The notes below the pieces were generated by a model. It had not been told where the DNA came from and did not search any database. It saw only the letters and a program-made list of their open reading frames with translations. The position numbers were made by a program, and so were the translations under genes. Positions 36,274 to 47,719 of a stretch of 64,000 bases of DNA are shown one piece after another (the stretch's first letter is position 1; the number at the start of each line of letters is the position of its first letter). Location: contig NC_052489.1 of NCBI RefSeq assembly GCF_009730915.1, positions 30,125,916-30,189,915 on the forward strand, given 5' to 3'. Source of the stretch: Dioscorea cayenensis subsp. rotundata (Eukaryota; Streptophyta; Magnoliopsida; Dioscoreales; Dioscoreaceae).

Positions 36274-37333
36274 GTGTGCCCCCTTTGTTGTCATCAAGAT
36301 TGTGAAATTTAATCCTTTGATGCAAAGCTGAAATTGGAATTGTGAAGTTTATCAGCATGCATATGTAAGTTTTTCCAATCAGAGCAAAGAAAGTGGCTTT
36401 TGTTGTTCGCACATTGTTTATTTCTGTGAATTCATTAGTTTAAAGATAAACAGAAGTATTTACAGCCAAGGACAAATACCTCAGCTGCTTGAAAACCTGA
36501 CAAGTGACAGCCAAATCTCTCAAAAGTACTGCAGCTGTTGAGTTAGAAAATATAGACTTAAATATACAAGCGTTCTAACATGATAATTAATTTCAAAATT
36601 ATATATTTAAATATATAAATTTAGATTTTTTATCATCTCTGCTGCTTAATCGTTTGGGTTGAATCATACCTTACATATTTAAATCAAATCTAGATAACAT
36701 AATTGGTTTACTGTCAACAATCTTCCCTTCAAAGTCATCTATGAGCTTCCATGACATTCTAATTCATTTATGAACTCCCATGACCTTGCACAAAAGTAAA
36801 CATTCAATGTCTAAAAATAAATAAATAAATAATTACAGATTCTTAATAATAAACCAAAAGCACGTACACAATTAATCACAAAAGTTTTTTAGCAAGCACG
36901 TCTGAACCAAAAACCTATTAATATATAGGGAACTTATTCCCACTACTTCCCAAAAATATTTGATTTTGTATCAAATTGTGTAACTAAGAATATCGCTGTT
37001 CATCTCTGATGTAAAAACAGTTGGTTAAATTTAAACCAAAACAGATTCTTAAACTCATAGAAAAACCGTGTACAAAAACATACAATCACATGCAATCGTA
37101 GCACTTGAAGGGGTCATTTCACTGAGTTTCCAACCACTACCCAACAATTGAACTTTCTCTTAAAAGAGGTCTGACATAAACAACGGTTAACTTACAGGAA
37201 CAAATAAATCCATTGTGAACCATGCTCACTGGTCCTCGTAACATTTAGCTCAACCAAAATTGCAGTAGACAGACGAGCCTCTCAAACACAGACAAAAGGA
37301 GAAGAAACATACACTTTTGTGAAAGTTTCACCT
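36274..37333. other. Convergent 3' spacer
   Basis: This lies between two convergent genes. It holds their 3' UTRs and AT-rich sequence. I see no gene or repeat. Confidence 0.5.
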
Positions 37334-40300
37334 TTACTCTCCTCCTTTCTTCTCTTTTTTCTTCTTTTCCTTCTTCTTGCTTTTTGTTTCTGTTTCTTGT
37401 TCTTCAACATTGACACTAGGCTCTTCTGTCTCTGCATTCTTCCTCTTCTTTTTCTTCTTCTCTTTTGTACTTGGCCCCTCCTTATCATTCTCTGGCACGG
37501 TAGTTTCATCATTATTCACAAACTCAGCGCTTGAACCTTCATCCTTCTTCTTTTTCTTCTTCTTCTCTGGCTCTGCTGCTTCAACAGTGGCATCATTATC
37601 ATTGGCTTCCTCTATTTTGCTCTTCTTTTTCTTTTTCTTCTCCTTTTTGCCATCCTCGTCAACAGAAGCATCTGTTGTTTCTTTAGCAGACTCTGTCTCT
37701 ACTTCCTCATGCTTTCTCTTCCTCGAGAGTGCACCATCCTGCTCAGGAGTTGCGGCTGGCCCCAGTAATAGATCAGCTGAGGTGTTGTAAGTCTGTGAAG
37801 CCAAAAGTAAAAAATTAGACCATAACATAATCCAAGCTTCTGCTTTAGTGTAGTCCCTAGTTCTCAGGATCAAAATAATACGAGGGCAGAATTGTAGTCT
37901 GGTTAAATTAATACCTTGGCAGGCGTGATTAAAGCCCCTGCACCCTTCTTTCGGTCTTTATCATAAACTTCAATCTTGGGTTTGCCTTTTACTGACCCAG
38001 CAGAACGACCAAGCTCCCTGCCCTCGAGAACCCTTAGACGGGCTTCAAGCTATATATGGTGGTATCATGAAACAGAAATTAGTTATATTAGGCTTAAGAA
38101 TAATAGAAAAAAACACTGATCACACACATATAATGGCAGAATCTTTAGGTTTTTTATTACCTTGGCACGATTTTCCAATCCCATAGAGCTATCTGTGTTT
38201 TCTCCAAGGGCGTCATATCGAATGGCCAATGCAGTCTTTGCAGCAAGAGAGCGAGAAATCTTCCCCTTGAGTTTTGGAGCTGCTTGACCTATCAAGGATG
38301 CATGGAAGATGAGCCCATATTTTGGTGTAGCATGCTTTGTCTTCAGCGCTCTAAAAAGGGCCTGAAAAACCAATCAGTGAGAATACATCAAGCAAGCATA
38401 TGAGCAAAGAAACCAGACAGAATACATGGAGTAAACATATCATATATGTTGACCGCATCATCCTCGGGACAACTGATGACATACAAAAAAGAAATGATAC
38501 ATCTAAGACCTAAAGCATCAATAATAGCAATGCAGGCATGACGTCATATCAAAAGTTTTATATAATTCCAAAGTATATTAGACATGCAATAAGACTAATT
38601 TACCTTCTCTGCTCCAAGAATCTGAACTGTGCTACCAGGCTGCTTTGCAAGATTCAACAAGCTTCCACCATGAGCAATTAGTCGTGCTCCAACAAGCTCA
38701 CCAACAAGGGCCGTTAAATTTGGTGCAATGGTATTCATTCTGCTTCTTAGATAGTCATAAAGCTGAGCCCTATACTCTGAAAGAGCCAATACTTGGTCAC
38801 AGAGACACCTGATATTTGCCAAGTCCAAATCACTTATTTCAGTTCCCATGGATATCACTGCCGCCTCCTTCAGCTCAGCTTCAACCTCTTCTGATAATAC
38901 CTGTGGCATTCAAAGTTATCAAGGAAGATTCATTTTTACTACTTTATGATTAAACATACCAAGAGATAATAATACCTCTGAGAAATCAAGATCAGCAGCA
39001 TTAACACGATCTCCCATCAGCTTCACTGTTTTTGCATATTGGATGTTATCCTGAACTATTTTGGCAAGTTCTGGAAAATGCCATCCATACCATTCACGAA
39101 CTCTCATTGCATACGTGTTAAGCTCTTTGTCAAGATCATCTAACAAGCCAATGGCCTGAATAATCATTGTATCCACCTAGAACAGTTCAAGCAGCTGCAA
39201 CTTATTTGACACTTAAAGACCATTGGTTAAACAAAATATGACATTAAACACACAGATGATGATTGAAACTTTGAAAAATCCATTCTCCTCTAAATAGATC
39301 ATTTTTTTTCTCTACCATGCAAATCGAATACTAGATGAAAAACAATCATATGGGCAAATCCCCTGTGAGGCTGTTATGGGGTTTCAAGAATCCTTTCAGA
39401 CTTGACTTAATTAATATTACTAAAAATTAAATGTCTTAAAATTTAAACTTCACGTCTAATAAAAAAAAAGTTTTTATTAATATTAATATTTTAAAAAAAT
39501 ATTAAATATATCTACTTAAATAATTACATCCTTAAAAACAGGTCTATATGATGGCTTGAGTTGTTTGGTTGGGGGCATATTGATTATCCCCCAACCAAAC
39601 ATGGCGTATATAATTTATGAGTGCATATGCGAAAGCAGAAAATGCATCGAATCGACCAATATAGAATGTACAACAAAAATATATTAAATGAGAACACTCA
39701 AAAACTCTGATAGGAAAAGAATCAACAAGAAGTGAAAGTCATTGGAAACAGAAAATTTACGTGCGCAAGTTATATATTACCTTATCAGGGCTAAACTTCA
39801 GCTTGTACCTAGACAAACTGTGTGACAAGCCCAAGCTCATTGGAGCCAAATCTTGTGTTGCCAGGCCTGATATAAGCTCTGTCAACTGATTTCTCAGTCC
39901 CCTCATCAGCTCCATAACCGCATTGTTGTGCAGACAATCAATTTTCTGATATCATAACCAAAACACAACATTATTTAGTAAGAGGTAAATATCGAAGGCA
40001 AACACAAGAAGTACAGATAAGTAATACCAGTTTCTCTTTTATGGCATTTCCTAGTTTTGAGTCGGCCACAGCTAAAGTTTCACCATCACAATGTGTACGT
40101 AAAAACTTACGCAGACCCTTGCTGGGCTTGCTATCAATCAACAATGTTGCCGCAGATAAAGCTTCTGTTGTATTTTCAAATTTACTAAAAGCTTTCAGCT
40201 TCACAACCTGGCGAGCATTCAACAACATCAAGTGCATATTGCTTAGGTAGAGTGAAAAAAAATTAATTTTTTTTTTTTTGGAAAAATTGTGGTTACTATA

Positions 40301-40960
40301 TAATAAAATAATCAACAAGTAACACAAAGAACTGCAAAACACAAAATCCTACAAGCACTTGTAGTTAACCAAGCATGCACATCATAGTGCAATCATCATA
40401 AAAACTATTTAAGAATTCCATTCTGTCAATCCAAATATCTATCGCATAAAAGATTCATAAAACACGCTTGACAAACCAATTTTAACCATTACAAATTATC
40501 ACCCAGCTCACAAGACCTTGAAATCATAAAATTTTTCATCAAATAATCTAAAATTTATTTTAATGCTAGGTTTAAAATATACCCGAGTTATGGTCAAGAA
40601 GTATAGTTCAATTAAATACAGACAGGATGTAAGCTTTCCCAACACACAGACATTTTCTTTAAAGAGAACAGTAGATACACACGAGATGATTTGCAAACAA
40701 AGGTTAAAAATAGTAGCGACCTGTCTAGCTGATTCAGAGGTAGCAAAGTCCTTCCACAAGTCCTGCACAAGAATGAAAACTCAAATAAAGAAGCAAACAC
40801 AAAGATAGATCACTAGAAAACCAGAAGATCAAGAACAACAAGAACCAATCCCAACAACCCAAAAAATTAGTAATATCGTCACCTCAACATTCGATAGCTT
40901 CCCCTCATCCAACACTTTGAACAGGGCGAACCCCGCCGGCGTCTCGAACAACACCAACAT
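37334..40960 (-). CDS. NOP58: Nucleolar box C/D snoRNP core protein NOP58
   Basis: NOP58 is a core protein of box C/D snoRNPs, which guide 2'-O-methylation and pre-rRNA processing in the nucleolus. Nine exons: 40960-40883, 40762-40721, 40207-40028, 39945-39781, 39176-38976, 38900-38604, 38361-38161, 38049-37915 and 37792-37334, giving 585 residues. The N-terminus [20 protein letters not shown] and the [15 protein letters not shown] region are typical. The central coiled coil and Nop domain include [31 protein letters not shown] and [18 protein letters not shown]. The C-terminal 150 residues are Lys/Glu repeats (KKEKKKKKK), as usual for this protein. Phases agree across all junctions. Confidence 0.97.
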
Positions 40961-41715
40961 CTCTCACCAAGCTCTCAAACCCTAAAAAGCCAAAAAGACC
41001 AAAACAGAAACACTAAATCACTTAAAAGAACGATATTATCAGCGTCAAAAGAAGCAAACAAACAATCAAAGAGAGGGTTTCGAGATCTATAACAAAAAAA
41101 TCAGATAAAAAGGCAGAAATCTAGAAAAATAATTCACCAAAAAGGATCTTTTCGCATGCAGATCAAATCAGAATCGTAGTATTCCAGCCCTAGATGAAGA
41201 TTAAAGCATTCAAAATGAGAAATGGAACGAGATTCGGACCTCCTCCTCTTCCTCCGAGAGCGCGGCGGCGGAGTTACGAGTGCGCGTTCGTTCCTTCGTC
41301 TCGTGTGTTCCCAGGGTTTTGAAGGGGTTTTTTAGGGGTTAATATAACGGAGCTGGAGTACGGTGATGATGCCTAGAGATTCGGATTATTGGTGAATCAC
41401 AGCCGTTGATTCGATCTTTACTTCTAAACCCTCGGGAAAGTTTGAAATTTATCATTATATAAGAATCAAATTAAATTTTTTTTGTTATTATTATCATTTA
41501 AAATAAACAAATCAAAACGTGCACACAGAAAAGAGATTTTGAATAATTGTGAAATTGAGAGAATTTCTTTCATTTTATTGTTCAATCCTGAGCATAGATC
41601 TCAGTTTCAGCACACATACAATAAACAACCAGCTGAGAGCTTATTAGGAAACAAGATATCAAACAAATGGTTACAGAAGACGAAGAAGAACAAAATTGTT
41701 CATAGTTTGAGCTTA
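40961..41715. other. NOP58 promoter and leader, then 3' UTR of the next minus-strand gene
   Basis: The NOP58 5' region extends to about 41345 and is relatively GC-rich around 41240-41330. The rest is AT-rich and probably holds the 3' UTR of the gene ending at 41716. Confidence 0.55.
40977..40985 (+). promoter_or_regulatory. Telo-box upstream of NOP58
   Basis: AAACCCTAA lies 17 bp upstream of the NOP58 start codon, on the strand opposite the gene. Telo-boxes are typical of plant ribosome-biogenesis genes, which fits the product. A further ACCCTC string lies at 41428. Confidence 0.55.
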
Positions 41716-42950
41716 CTAAACTCTGAGTTCACTACTGAAGTGCTTCCATTGGCCTGATTGCTCACTTGGCTTGATTCTGATGTTTGAGCTGGCGGAGTTG
41801 ACCGGAGTGGCATCACTGATCGGACTCGCACTGCAGGGGCCGCGAAGTTTGGGTTTACTAATCTGGGTCTTGCTGAACACCCAGGCAGTTTTTATGGTCA
41901 CAGGAGGAGCCAATGTCGCGGACCGATGTCTCAGGAATCCAGTCTTCGAACCAGGGGAGCATAGAGGAAATCCATTCTGAGGTGTCACAGGAAGTGTGAC
42001 AAATGGAGGTGGAGATCTCATGGGAAATCCTGGGGAATTCATCAATTGAGGACGCTGAACTCCTGAAATATAATACAAGGGATCCGACAGAATAGCATCT
42101 TGTTGAACAACTTGTGTGGCGTTGGGACCGGTCTGTCTTTGCCAGGCAGATGTCCCTGTTATTCTCTCGGATTCATTTTTTGATTTTCTTAAGCTTGATT
42201 GCTGACTCTCTTGGGTCTTCTTGCATTCACCTGAATCTTTCACTGATGATAAATGAGAAGTGAAACTAGATGACCCTTCTGCATCACTTAGACCAACAGT
42301 GTTGTTATCCTCACGCAGCTCCTGGACCTTTGAAGTGCCACAAGCATCTTCTGGATGAAAGACTGAGGCATCTGATTGATGGTTTACTTGGTTGCCATTG
42401 GAGTTGCCTCCAAAACCTGAAAGATGGACCCATTCCTTTCAATTTTCTTGGTCTTCGACTCTTGAAATTTCTTGTAAGTTCGCTTGAATTGATTTCTGGC
42501 TGAGACTGACAGTGGATATTCAGAGAAGTAGAGCGGCATACCAAGATATGGTTAGGAGAAGCAAGGTGCAGGATTGATGAGGTCTTGCTCAATTCTCAGA
42601 AAGTATTGTCCCTGACTTGGTTGGAAGGTGGACAGGAAGAATGGAAGAAGTCTGGGATCAGAGATATCCGGGGTTGGTATTGTCAACAAGGATGCTTGCT
42701 CTTGCTGCCACATTTGGTACATCATCACTTCAGGGGAAAGGTTCGGGTATGCCACACCTTCGTAATGTTTGGCATGGAAAGATGCATTGAATACTGACCT
42801 TGATTCTCTTCGAACAGAAGCAGGTTTTCGTCGCAGATGCTGCCGGTCAGTTTGAGAAGACTGTTTGTTTTCTTCAGCCTGACACAGGCTAGCAAGTGCA
42901 CGAGCAATGACAACCTGTTCTTGTTCTTCATTGCCTTCGTTCTCAGACAT
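41716..42950 (-). CDS. Unrecognised Ser/Gln-rich protein; internal splice or reading frame uncertain
   Basis: From the ATG at 42950 the frame encodes MSENEGNEEQEQVVIARALA, a Ser/Arg-rich stretch, then NLSPEVMMYQMWQQEQASLL. It meets TAA at 42552. A second frame from 42416 to 41716 is open and rich in Ser, Asn and Pro (for example SPPPFVTLPVTP), ending KHFSSELRV. A 200-bp intron at 42616-42417 (donor CCAA|GTCAGG, acceptor TTTCAG) joins them in frame, giving 344 residues. However, the sequence inside that intron is coding-like and also reads as protein after the stop (SVSARNQFKRTYKKFQ). So either the weak intron is real, or this is a recently broken gene. I recognise no domain; the composition suggests a disordered regulatory protein. 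The gene has a remote leader exon near 44.1 kb. Confidence 0.6.
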
Positions 42951-44022
42951 AGAAGAAGATGATGAAGAGCCTAAAGTTGGCACTGCAACAGAACCATGAA
43001 CCAGATAATTATCACTTCGTCTAATACAACATAGCAAGACAAATCATAATCCTCTAAATATTTGGACTAATTCACAAGTTTAACAGAAAATCATGCTTGT
43101 AAAACATAATGCAATTAACATACAAGTTCAGATAGATGCTTTGGCATGAGCAAAAGTAAATCCAATAAAGCATAGGCCTGCTCATTTTATTGTACTGTTC
43201 AAAGTAGATCAAACAACAAACATAATTTTTTTTCCCCTTCAAAAAACTTTATATTTCACTTGATTGATTTTGGGTGCAAGTAGATAAACTATAAAGCTAT
43301 TCTCATGTTAGTGCCAAACTTTGATGCATGGCAGCTCTTAGTGCAGTGATAATTATCTAAGAGAAAAAGGAGTTTCTCTGCATGAAATTCAAGTGTCCAA
43401 ATAAAGGAAACAAACTAAAAACTCCTCACATACAGTTATTTCTCTAACATTAGTCAAAAGAATAATATAAAGAAATGAAATTAAAAACTATCTTCAACAC
43501 TACGCAGGAGACAAAACAAACAAATCTATGAAAATAAACACCTCAGGATTCAAAAGAAACCAAAATTTATACATTTCCAACAACAACGATATCAGTAATT
43601 GCAGTGATTCATCCACTCAAAAAAAGGCAAAGATATTCACACAAGCAACTCTTTCGGTCCCAAAAAGCCATATTGAAGGGAAAAATGGAAACTTCTCGCA
43701 CCATACAAGTAACAGAGAAATTCAAATATCAGATCAATGAACAAACAAAACTGATCATAAGATCACAGAAATGAACTCCTTGAACAAAGCTGAAAACAGA
43801 AAATTCGCATCACCAATCCATCTGGACCAATCTAATTCTACAAATTAATGTGCCAAAATGGGAAAACAGCAACCTCCAATCAATACATTCTCTCACACAA
43901 CCCAAAAAAAAAAAACAAAACAAATGAAACAGATGTACACAACAACATCAGCAACCCAATCACGCATGATCTACAAAACCACAATCAAATCTTTGCTCCA
44001 AAACAAGCACATAATTAGATTT

Positions 44023-44071
<49 letters not shown>

Positions 44072-44200
44072 TTTTGAGAAGTGAACTAACCTCCGATGAT
44101 TCTTCGCCACCATGCGAAGGATCAATGGATCTACACCAAAACGCAATAAACCTAGAAAACCCCCCAAAAAGGGATCAAAATGGGGAATGAGAGTGAGCAA
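42951..44200 (-). promoter_or_regulatory. Remote 5' leader exon, 1.1-kb leader intron and upstream ORF
   Basis: A leader exon ends at 44091 with the donor CGGAG|GTTAGT, and an acceptor TTGCAG precedes 42982. Splicing joins the ATG at 44113 into a 20-residue upstream ORF whose TGA overlaps the main start codon (ATGTCTGA at 42950-42943). The upstream ATG lies in the loop of a 6-bp inverted repeat, CTTCGC/GCGAAG (44102-44119). The intron contains a (TA)n tract at about 44028-44070. The exon's 5' boundary is not known. Confidence 0.5.
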
Positions 44201-44269
44201 TGTGCTTCTCTTGTCTCTCTTTTATTTATTTATTTTCCAAAAATCTCACCTTTTTTTTATCATATTTCT

Positions 44270-44325
44270 TGGGCCTTGATAATAAAGAGTTTAAACTTAT
44301 CCACCTTTCCCTAATTTCTTGGGCC
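44270..44325 (-). promoter_or_regulatory. Pair of site II (TGGGCC) elements
   Basis: TGGGCC occurs at 44270-44275 and 44320-44325, each inside the longer shared word ATTTCTTGGGCCT, 50 bp apart and upstream of the leader exon. Site II motifs (TGGGCY) are known in promoters of growth-related plant genes; activity here is inferred. Confidence 0.45.
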
Positions 44326-44329
44326 TCTT

Positions 44330-45095
44330 TCCTTGTTTTTATAATTTCCTTGAAAATTAAAAAAAACTGTTTTCTATTATTATGAAACCACCAAATTAAT
44401 TTAAAAAATCCCAATATTGTTCTTTTAATTGAATATCATATCTATTAATTAGTTGTGGGTTTAAGCTAATTTAATTTTTAATAGATTTGATGTGGAGATG
44501 TTACCTAATATAATTTGTCTCTAATATAATTGAATTCTGGATTTTAGAAAGATTTGATGGAATTCAATGCATTGTTAATGTTTGTGACAAGATAGGTAGC
44601 TAGAATTTATAGCAAGGTGTTTTTTTAGGGAAAAAAAAATTATAAGATCCTAAATTATTACCAACAAAATTTGTGCTAGGAAAAATGATTTTGATATTTA
44701 TTATTTCAAAAACCTCAATCAATGATAAATTTCTTTACATGGAGATATATTTTTTATTTTTTATTTGTATTCCCCTATTATTTGCTAGTCGTTTTTTTTA
44801 CTGTGGAATTAAGTTTTATTCTTTTGGATGTATTTTTGTATTTTTTTTTAATTAGTTTTGAATTGTGTGTTCACTGTGTCAGTTTAAGATGATGGCATGG
44901 TTTCGATTGATAGTTCTTGTTTGGTCATATTGATAATTAAGTAAGTAATTAATTAATTGATTATTGAGATTAATTTATAAAAAAAATTGTGAAAAACGAT
45001 TTATTTGAATAATAAATTATTTTTTTAGGAAAATAAATACCAAACTGATATTATTAAGGGGGAATAGTTCATGATTTGATTTTTCTAACCACCTG
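44330..45095. other. AT-rich spacer
   Basis: No gene, structured RNA or clear repeat seen; many A and T runs. Confidence 0.45.
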
Positions 45096-45527
45096 TGGTA
45101 CAGAGTAAGGATCGTGGAACTCATTCTTTATTTATTAGAGGTATTTTTGGTTAGCCATAAACTTCTTTAAAATCTGTCTTTTTCATCTTTAAATTTGGAC
45201 AATTCTCGAACTCTTCCCTCTTTGCCACCCGGCCCACTCTTGAACTACTCTGTAAGTCTTTTTTCTTTGACATACTTTGGTGTTCCAATAAGATTAAAAA
45301 CATCTTATCATTGGTATAGAGTAAGGATCATACAACTCATTCTTTATTTATTAGAGGTATTTTTGGGTTAGCCATAAACTTCCTTAAAACCTGTCTTTTT
45401 CCTCTTTAAATTTGGACAATTCTCGAACTCTTCCCTCGTTGCCACCCGGCTCACCCCTGAACTACTCTGTAAATCTTTTTTCTTTGACATACTTTGGTGT
45501 TCCAATAAGATTAAGAACATCTTATCA
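45096..45527 (+). repeat. 216-bp tandem duplication
   Basis: TGGTACAGAGTAAGGATC at 45096 recurs at 45312. Both copies carry CTCATTCTTTATTTATTAGA, TTGGACAATTCTCGAACTC and ACTTTGGTGTTCCAATAAGA and end in ACATCTTATCATTG. Only a handful of differences are visible, so the duplication is fairly recent. Confidence 0.95.
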
Positions 45528-45639
45528 TTGTAGTCAAATCTAGGCTAACTACTTCGCAATTTAAATTCTTGACCTTCAGAGGTAAATTTACCTTAATCAA
45601 CTAAGTCCAAACTTATATTAGATGTCAATTTACAAACTT

Positions 45640-46560
45640 CCTAGTTGGGTCATCATATCCATTAATCAAATACATAGAGACTTTCTTTGGTTGGACCAGA
45701 CCTCAACAAGCCTAGTTGTCACCTTATTGTTTGGAAGGGCATCTATAAACCTCAGAACCAAAGGGTTAGGCAATTCTTAGCCTTGAAGTGTTTAATAATA
45801 CTTTTCTCCGGGAATGGTGGTGAAAGATATCATCTATGGTGCGTCTCCAAAGTCATTCAATTTAGTTACTACAAATTAGCCCCCATCTAGAACTTGTTCT
45901 ATAAATTCCCCATGCACATGTTATTCTTTTAAAATGGAATCATTCACTATCTCCCAACTTTCTATGCCGGTATTAATATTGTTCTCAGGGACTATACCTC
46001 CACATCCTTTTCTGAATGGATCGTTGTTTCATAGGTGTACACCAATGAACTTGGGGCTTGAGGAGTTTAAGATTCCATGAGCTCCAATGTTCACGATTCA
46101 AGATATCATTCCCAAGTTATTGTCCTCCTTCTTATGTTTAAACCGCATTTTGAATGACCTTGTTAGTAAGATTGCTGTGGAAAATAGTGCCTCTAATTTT
46201 TGGAACCTTAGCTCCAATAGTCCACTCTCAATTAAATCCTTCTACAACTTTCTAATTGATGGTGTGTAATGTTGCTCAATGAGTACTCCATTTATATGGA
46301 AAGGTGTGTGCCCCCTAAAAGTAAATATATATCTTTAACTAGTTGGTTTGGGGCAACCAAACTCTCGTTCTTGAAAACCTAGCACTCTGATGGTGTAAAA
46401 AACGACGACTGCCACATGTGTCCTTTGTTATGTTGATATGTAAACAATAAATTATCTACTCCTCTACCCTTTCACTAATTAAGAAAATTATGGAATCATT
46501 TTGGGCTTACCGTACCCTTCCGTCTTCTTAAGCTTGAACTCTATGAGTGATTTGTGGGGA
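45640..46560 (+). mobile_element. Degraded LINE ORF2 fragment
   Basis: Interrupted frames on the plus strand read WKGIYKPQNQ, then WNLSSNSPLSIKSFYNFLID and IWKGVCPLKVNIYLL. These match the stretch of plant LINE ORF2 between the reverse transcriptase and its C-terminal zinc-binding domain (SVKSFY and IWK...PLKVK). Many stops and frame changes show that it is old. A T-rich segment near 47200-47360, containing GTGGTTTATC, may be its 3' end, separated by a later insertion. Confidence 0.6.
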
Positions 46561-46629
46561 TCTTGGAGAGCTCACATCCAACTTCAATCCAACAAAATTT
46601 GAGATCCACTATTTAGGAATATATATTTT

Positions 46630-46812
46630 TTTTGAATAAAGTGGATAAACCACAAATTTATTAAAAAAAGAGAAGGTAACAGAGAACACCAAGTACAGAA
46701 GAAAATTAAAGTACCAGACAAAAAATAAAATAAAAGACTATTTTTCTTACCAGGGATGAGGAAAACAAATCAGAACTGAAAGAAAAAACCAAAAAGACAA
46801 AGAAAAAAAAGA
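46630..46812 (-). mobile_element. 5'-truncated LINE 3' end
   Basis: Read on the minus strand, this closely matches the 3' UTR of the LINE at 50082: CAGTTCT then ATTTGTTTTCCTCA, then AATAGTCTTTTATTTTAT, ending in AATAAA, GTGGTTTATCCAC, TTTATTCAAAAA. Only about 180 bp remain. It lies between the degraded LINE fragment and its possible 3' end, suggesting insertion of one element into another. Confidence 0.8.
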
Positions 46813-47394
46813 TAACATTATCTAGATACTTTAGTTGAAGCGAAGTGACCAAATTTTCAATGATAAATTTCACTGACCACAAGCTATTATCTATAAAATC
46901 ATTTATATGTATTTTTCATAAGTGCTTGGAACTCCACAAAAGGCAAAAGCTGAAGGGCTTGAGTGTTTCTATCAAGCACAGTCCCGAGTTCTTGGGAGGT
47001 CACATCACAGAGAATTTACCTAATAATTAAGCCAGTAATCTTATAATTTATATAGAGGATATAGACTTTGGTTTAATCATTTTGAACCAAGAATTTTTTT
47101 CAATAAGTGAAATAGGGCTCTCTACAAGTGATCATGATTGTTTCTCAGTTCCAAGCACAATAAATTTTTAAAGATATTCGCCATCCTCAAGGAGGATCCT
47201 AGTGAGTCCTTAATTTCATGCTTTGTTTTTTATTTTTAGTCGTTTTTTCATTCATAGTGGATTGTTATTGCTTTTTTTTTTTTGTAATATCCCTTTTTAT
47301 ATGTGTTGTATTGTATTTGGTTTTATTTGGGATAAAGTTGTGGTTTATCTGATTTAAAAACAAACAATATGACTATACTAAGATTTCTTCTACG

Positions 47395-47425
<31 letters not shown>

Positions 47426-47719
47426 TCCTTAGTTATTATTTCATCAGTGCTCTTAAATAATTATATCCAATCTAAATCTCACGAGATACACAAAGGGAAT
47501 ATACATATAAATATAGATATAACTATACAAGCATACATATCTCCAAGGCATGACAAAATTTATCAATGCATATATGCACTCTAATGACTATATCTTTGTA
47601 GATTTTTTTTTTGGCTTGTGTATATACTGTATAGATTCCTAGTGCATGCACCACTCTCTCTTTTGCATATTCAAACAGATATCTCAAAGAAAAACAACAC
47701 AAAGAAATTAAGATTGAAG
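46813..47719. other. Spacer and ABCG promoter
   Basis: AT-rich, with a T-rich possible old LINE tail at 47200-47360 and a (TA)n tract at 47395-47422. Nothing coding recognised. Confidence 0.45.

Noticed and set aside
37377-37790. Plus-strand 137-codon frame rich in Ser and Phe
   Set aside because: It is the antisense of the Lys/Glu repeats at the NOP58 C-terminus.
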